Shown here: positions 62,032-64,000 of the stretch, piece after piece
Layout: the number at the start of each line of letters is the position of its first letter
How positions within the stretch are numbered: position 1 is the stretch's first letter
Assembly: GCF_003346865.1 (NCBI RefSeq)
Contig: NZ_QDKL01000002.1
Coordinates: 682,001 to 746,000, forward strand
DNA: 64,000 nucleotides
Direction: 5' to 3'
Origin: Halobacteriovorax vibrionivorans
GTDB taxonomy: Bacteria > Bdellovibrionota > Bacteriovoracia > Bacteriovoracales > Bacteriovoracaceae
Position numbers and translations under genes: made by a program
The notes under the pieces: generated by a model
What the model was told of the DNA's origin: nothing
The model's database searches: none
Seen by the model: only the letters and a program-made list of their open reading frames with translations

Positions 62032-63471
62032 ATGAAAAAGCTAATTATCCTTGCACTTTTCGCCTCGAATATCTTTGCAGGTACAAGCTTCTGGGCCCTT
62101 TTCTCACCTCATCAAGGTGAAGAAGCCTTTAATCAAATTTATCAGGCCATTGAAAACTCTAAGAGTAAGGTTTGGCTAACAGTCTATAGTTGGTCTGACT
62201 CAACTGTTGCAAAAAACCTAGAAGTTGCTTGTCTTTCTGGTGTTGATGTAAAAGTCGTTCTCCATCCGGCCCTTAGACGAAAGTCGAGAGTAATTGATTA
62301 CGCAACGGCAATTGAAGATGCTGGTTGTGGTGTAAAAGTTTCAGTTAAAAATATGCATGAAAAGTTTTCTATTGTTGATGATGTATGGGCCTTCAACTCA
62401 AGTGCCAATCTTTCAGGTGGAGCCAAGTCACGTTATTCTGAAAACTTTATTTTCAATAATGACACAAGTCCAGAAGGACGCCTTGTTATCAAAACATTAA
62501 ATCGTGAATTCAAATTCCTTTGGAACTCTTCAAAAGATCTTTATACAAATAAAGATGCAAAGGAAGATAATCAACCAGCTCTTGATTTAGTTGATCTAAC
62601 AAATAATCCTGATGCACAGGAGAATCCTAGCTTTGTTTCAAGTTCTATGAACTTTAAATATAGCGAATATAGCAAGACAACAAAGAGCTACAAAAGTGGA
62701 CGCTATTACCGTGTCTCTTCAAGAAAGGTTAATAAAAAGAGAACGTGGTTTGTTCGCGATGCTATGCTGAAGCTTATTAATGAAGCTCAAGAAAATATTC
62801 TTGTAAACGTAAACCACCTTGTCATTGAAGAAGTTTCAGATGCTTTAATTGAAGCAGTAAAGCGTGGAGTTGATGTAAGGATTGTCGCTGATAACCAGGA
62901 ATATAAAAGTGGAACAAGCTCAAAAGAGATGGTTCCAAATTTTGTCAATGATTGGTTAGAGCTTGAAGGTAACGAAGGTAAGGTTCCACCAGTAAGAATT
63001 AAGTACTATTCTCACGCTCCTTCTCCAAGGCATTGGGCCTTAAACCACCACAAGTATATGATCTTTGATTATAACGAAGATGACTTCTCTAAGACAAAAT
63101 TAATGAGTGGATCATATAATATATCTGAAACTGCTGAGCATTCTCAGTATGACAATATGTTCACTTACTCTGGAGAAACTTTCTCAAATCTCTTTGAAGA
63201 CTTTAAAGGTGAATTTGATAATCTTTGGGGACTTAACCGCGACGAAAACGATAGGCCAACAAAAGAAGCTTGGGACCGTGTAGCAAAACCATATAATGGG
63301 CGTATCTATCTTCATACAAAAATGCCAGTGTCACTGACTTGGCCAGAAATTGAAGAAGTTCGTAGCGCTGTCTACCAAGCAGCACCTACGTTCTTCCGTG
63401 ATGCTTACCGTAAAAGAGATTGTTACTTCTTTGATATCGAGAAACAAGTCTTCTCTGGTTGCCCTCGCTAG
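62032..63471 (+). CDS. Secreted phospholipase D-like (HKD) protein
   Basis: A 479-residue exported protein (signal MKKLIILALFASNIFA). Two HxKxxxxD motifs form one active site: HEKFSIVD in the first half and HHKYMIFD in the second, each followed by the usual G/S-S-x-N segments (FNSSANLSGG, MSGSYNISE). PLD superfamily members cut phospholipids or DNA; the secreted single-chain form and the neighbouring nuclease suggest a nuclease or a membrane-lipid enzyme used outside the cell. A clear AGGGAG Shine-Dalgarno precedes the ATG. Confidence 0.92.
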   Translation: MKKLIILALFASNIFAGTSFWALFSPHQGEEAFNQIYQAIENSKSKVWLTVYSWSDSTVAKNLEVACLSGVDVKVVLHPALRRKSRVIDYATAIEDAGCGVKVSVKNMHEKFSIVDDVWAFNSSANLSGGAKSRYSENFIFNNDTSPEGRLVIKTLNREFKFLWNSSKDLYTNKDAKEDNQPALDLVDLTNNPDAQENPSFVSSSMNFKYSEYSKTTKSYKSGRYYRVSSRKVNKKRTWFVRDAMLKLINEAQENILVNVNHLVIEEVSDALIEAVKRGVDVRIVADNQEYKSGTSSKEMVPNFVNDWLELEGNEGKVPPVRIKYYSHAPSPRHWALNHHKYMIFDYNEDDFSKTKLMSGSYNISETAEHSQYDNMFTYSGETFSNLFEDFKGEFDNLWGLNRDENDRPTKEAWDRVAKPYNGRIYLHTKMPVSLTWPEIEEVRSAVYQAAPTFFRDAYRKRDCYFFDIEKQVFSGCPR

Positions 63472-63509
63472 TCGAAATTCATTCATTTTAATAAATTATC
63501 ATTTCATAA

Positions 63510-63550
63510 CTCACTTGGTCATAGACAGTACTTGTCATGGCCAAGTTGAG
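63510..63550. repeat. 41-bp imperfect inverted repeat before secG
   Basis: CTCACTTGG (63510-63518) pairs with CCAAGTTGAG (63541-63550), one bulge, and an inner GACA/TGTC pair extends the stem around GTACT. No T-tract follows, so it is more likely a cruciform operator or leader structure than a terminator. Confidence 0.45.
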
Positions 63551-63601
63551 TTGATATAAATTGTTGTTAATTTGTCTAAAATATTTAAAGGAATATAGAT
63601 T

Positions 63602-63946
63602 ATGGTTACTGGATTAATGATTTTTCACGGTGTTATTTCAATCCTTCTTATCGTTACTGTTTTACTTCAGTTTGGTAAAGGTGCTGAGGCAGGACTTCTA
63701 GGTGGTGCATCAGAAGCCGTTTTCACAGGTAGCCAGCAAGGAAATATCTTAAGCAAGGTTACTGTTGTTCTTACGATCCTATTCCTAGGTAATTGTATTC
63801 TACTAGCAAAGATTCAATCAGGTGGAGAAACAAAATCACTTCTTGATTCAGCAGCGCCAGTTGCAGCTCCTCTTAACTCTGATGCTCAAGCACCAGCGAC
63901 AGCTCCAGAAGAAACTAAGACTGAGCAAGCTCCAGCTACAAAATAA
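63602..63946 (+). CDS. secG: Preprotein translocase subunit SecG
   Basis: A 114-residue inner-membrane protein with two transmembrane helices (about 4-23 and 52-72) joined by the conserved loop LQFGKGAEAGLLGGASEAVFTGSQQGN, the SecG signature. It associates with SecYE to aid protein export. The Ala/Pro-rich tail (APAT repeats) is a common low-complexity end. A strong terminator follows. Confidence 0.93.
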   Translation: MVTGLMIFHGVISILLIVTVLLQFGKGAEAGLLGGASEAVFTGSQQGNILSKVTVVLTILFLGNCILLAKIQSGGETKSLLDSAAPVAAPLNSDAQAPATAPEETKTEQAPATK

Positions 63947-63971
63947 TTTCAAAAAGAAATTCATATAAAAG

Positions 63972-63997
63972 AAAAGCTCCCGATGGGAGCTTTTTTT
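63972..63997 (+). terminator. Rho-independent terminator of secG
   Basis: AAAAGCTCCC (63972-63981), loop GAT, GGGAGCTTTT (63985-63994), with a run of seven T from 63991. It lies 26 bases after the secG stop. Confidence 0.92.
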
Positions 63998-64000
63998 ATC

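Noticed and set aside
1..64000. CRISPR arrays, insertion sequences, prophage genes, tRNA or rRNA genes
   Set aside because: No regularly spaced repeats, transposase or phage motifs, CCA-ended cloverleaf or rRNA-like stretches were seen; almost all DNA is explained by protein genes.

Overview
The window is AT-rich DNA (roughly one third G+C by eye) that is densely packed with genes, and most products carry Gram-negative signal peptides or lipoboxes. The mix of genes suggests Bdellovibrionota, most likely a Bacteriovorax/Halobacteriovorax-type predator: many secreted hydrolases and lipoproteins of unknown family, an L,D-transpeptidase, partner-switching and two-component proteins, and a low-GC proteobacteria-like core. 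This placement is inferred from gene content; no rRNA is present. I found no tRNA, CRISPR array, insertion sequence or prophage. Nearly all of the window reads as ordinary chromosome.

Layout. 1-11.4 kb: a secreted protein and a patatin-like lipase, two MscS channels, an L,D-transpeptidase, a MATE exporter, a cation/proton antiporter, an O-methyltransferase, a CheX-like phosphatase and two outer-membrane-type proteins. 11.5-15.2 kb: a TruC-like pseudouridine synthase converges on a five-gene minus-strand locus of ECF sigma factor, NrsF-type anti-sigma, Cys-rich bufferin-like precursor (BufA), DUF692 (BufB) and DUF2063 (BufC). A sequence fitting a SigF promoter precedes the precursor gene. This is the most striking system in the window. 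15.3-22.8 kb: small membrane proteins and lipoproteins, a glycine-rich exported protein, a vWA plus seven-repeat RCC1 lipoprotein and a FecR-domain protein. 22.9-27.7 kb: a tightly packed signalling operon of HAMP-PP2C phosphatase, RsbW-like ATPase, STAS protein, hybrid histidine kinase and response regulator.

27.7-33.3 kb: gamma-carbonic anhydrase-like protein, glycine-zipper lipoprotein, cytochrome c, then leuS-metG. 33.4-44.5 kb: mostly exported proteins (lipoprotein, trypsin-like protease, DNase I-fold nuclease, a 1534-residue protein of unknown family, an outer-membrane surface antigen). 44.6-49.5 kb: acyl-CoA ligase, a small Cys-rich DUF5522 protein, phosphomannose isomerase, a Lon-N-domain protein and a dolichol/phytol-kinase-like enzyme. 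49.6-54.8 kb: a six-gene operon of MinD-like ATPase, J-like/RodZ-HTH fusion, RluD-type synthase, PgeF, VKOR-DsbA fusion and TatD. 54.8-64 kb: trypsin-like protease, alpha/beta hydrolase, glycolytic gap-pgk-tpiA operon, a secreted caspase-like candidate, a second secreted nuclease, a secreted phospholipase-D-type protein and secG.

How it works together. Operons have tiny or overlapping junctions, and most convergent gene pairs abut or overlap, leaving little room for terminators. Two functional themes stand out: stress-controlled metal-binding peptide production (the bufferin locus) and a large exported hydrolase set fitting a predatory life style. The first is well supported by gene order and motifs; the second is an inference.
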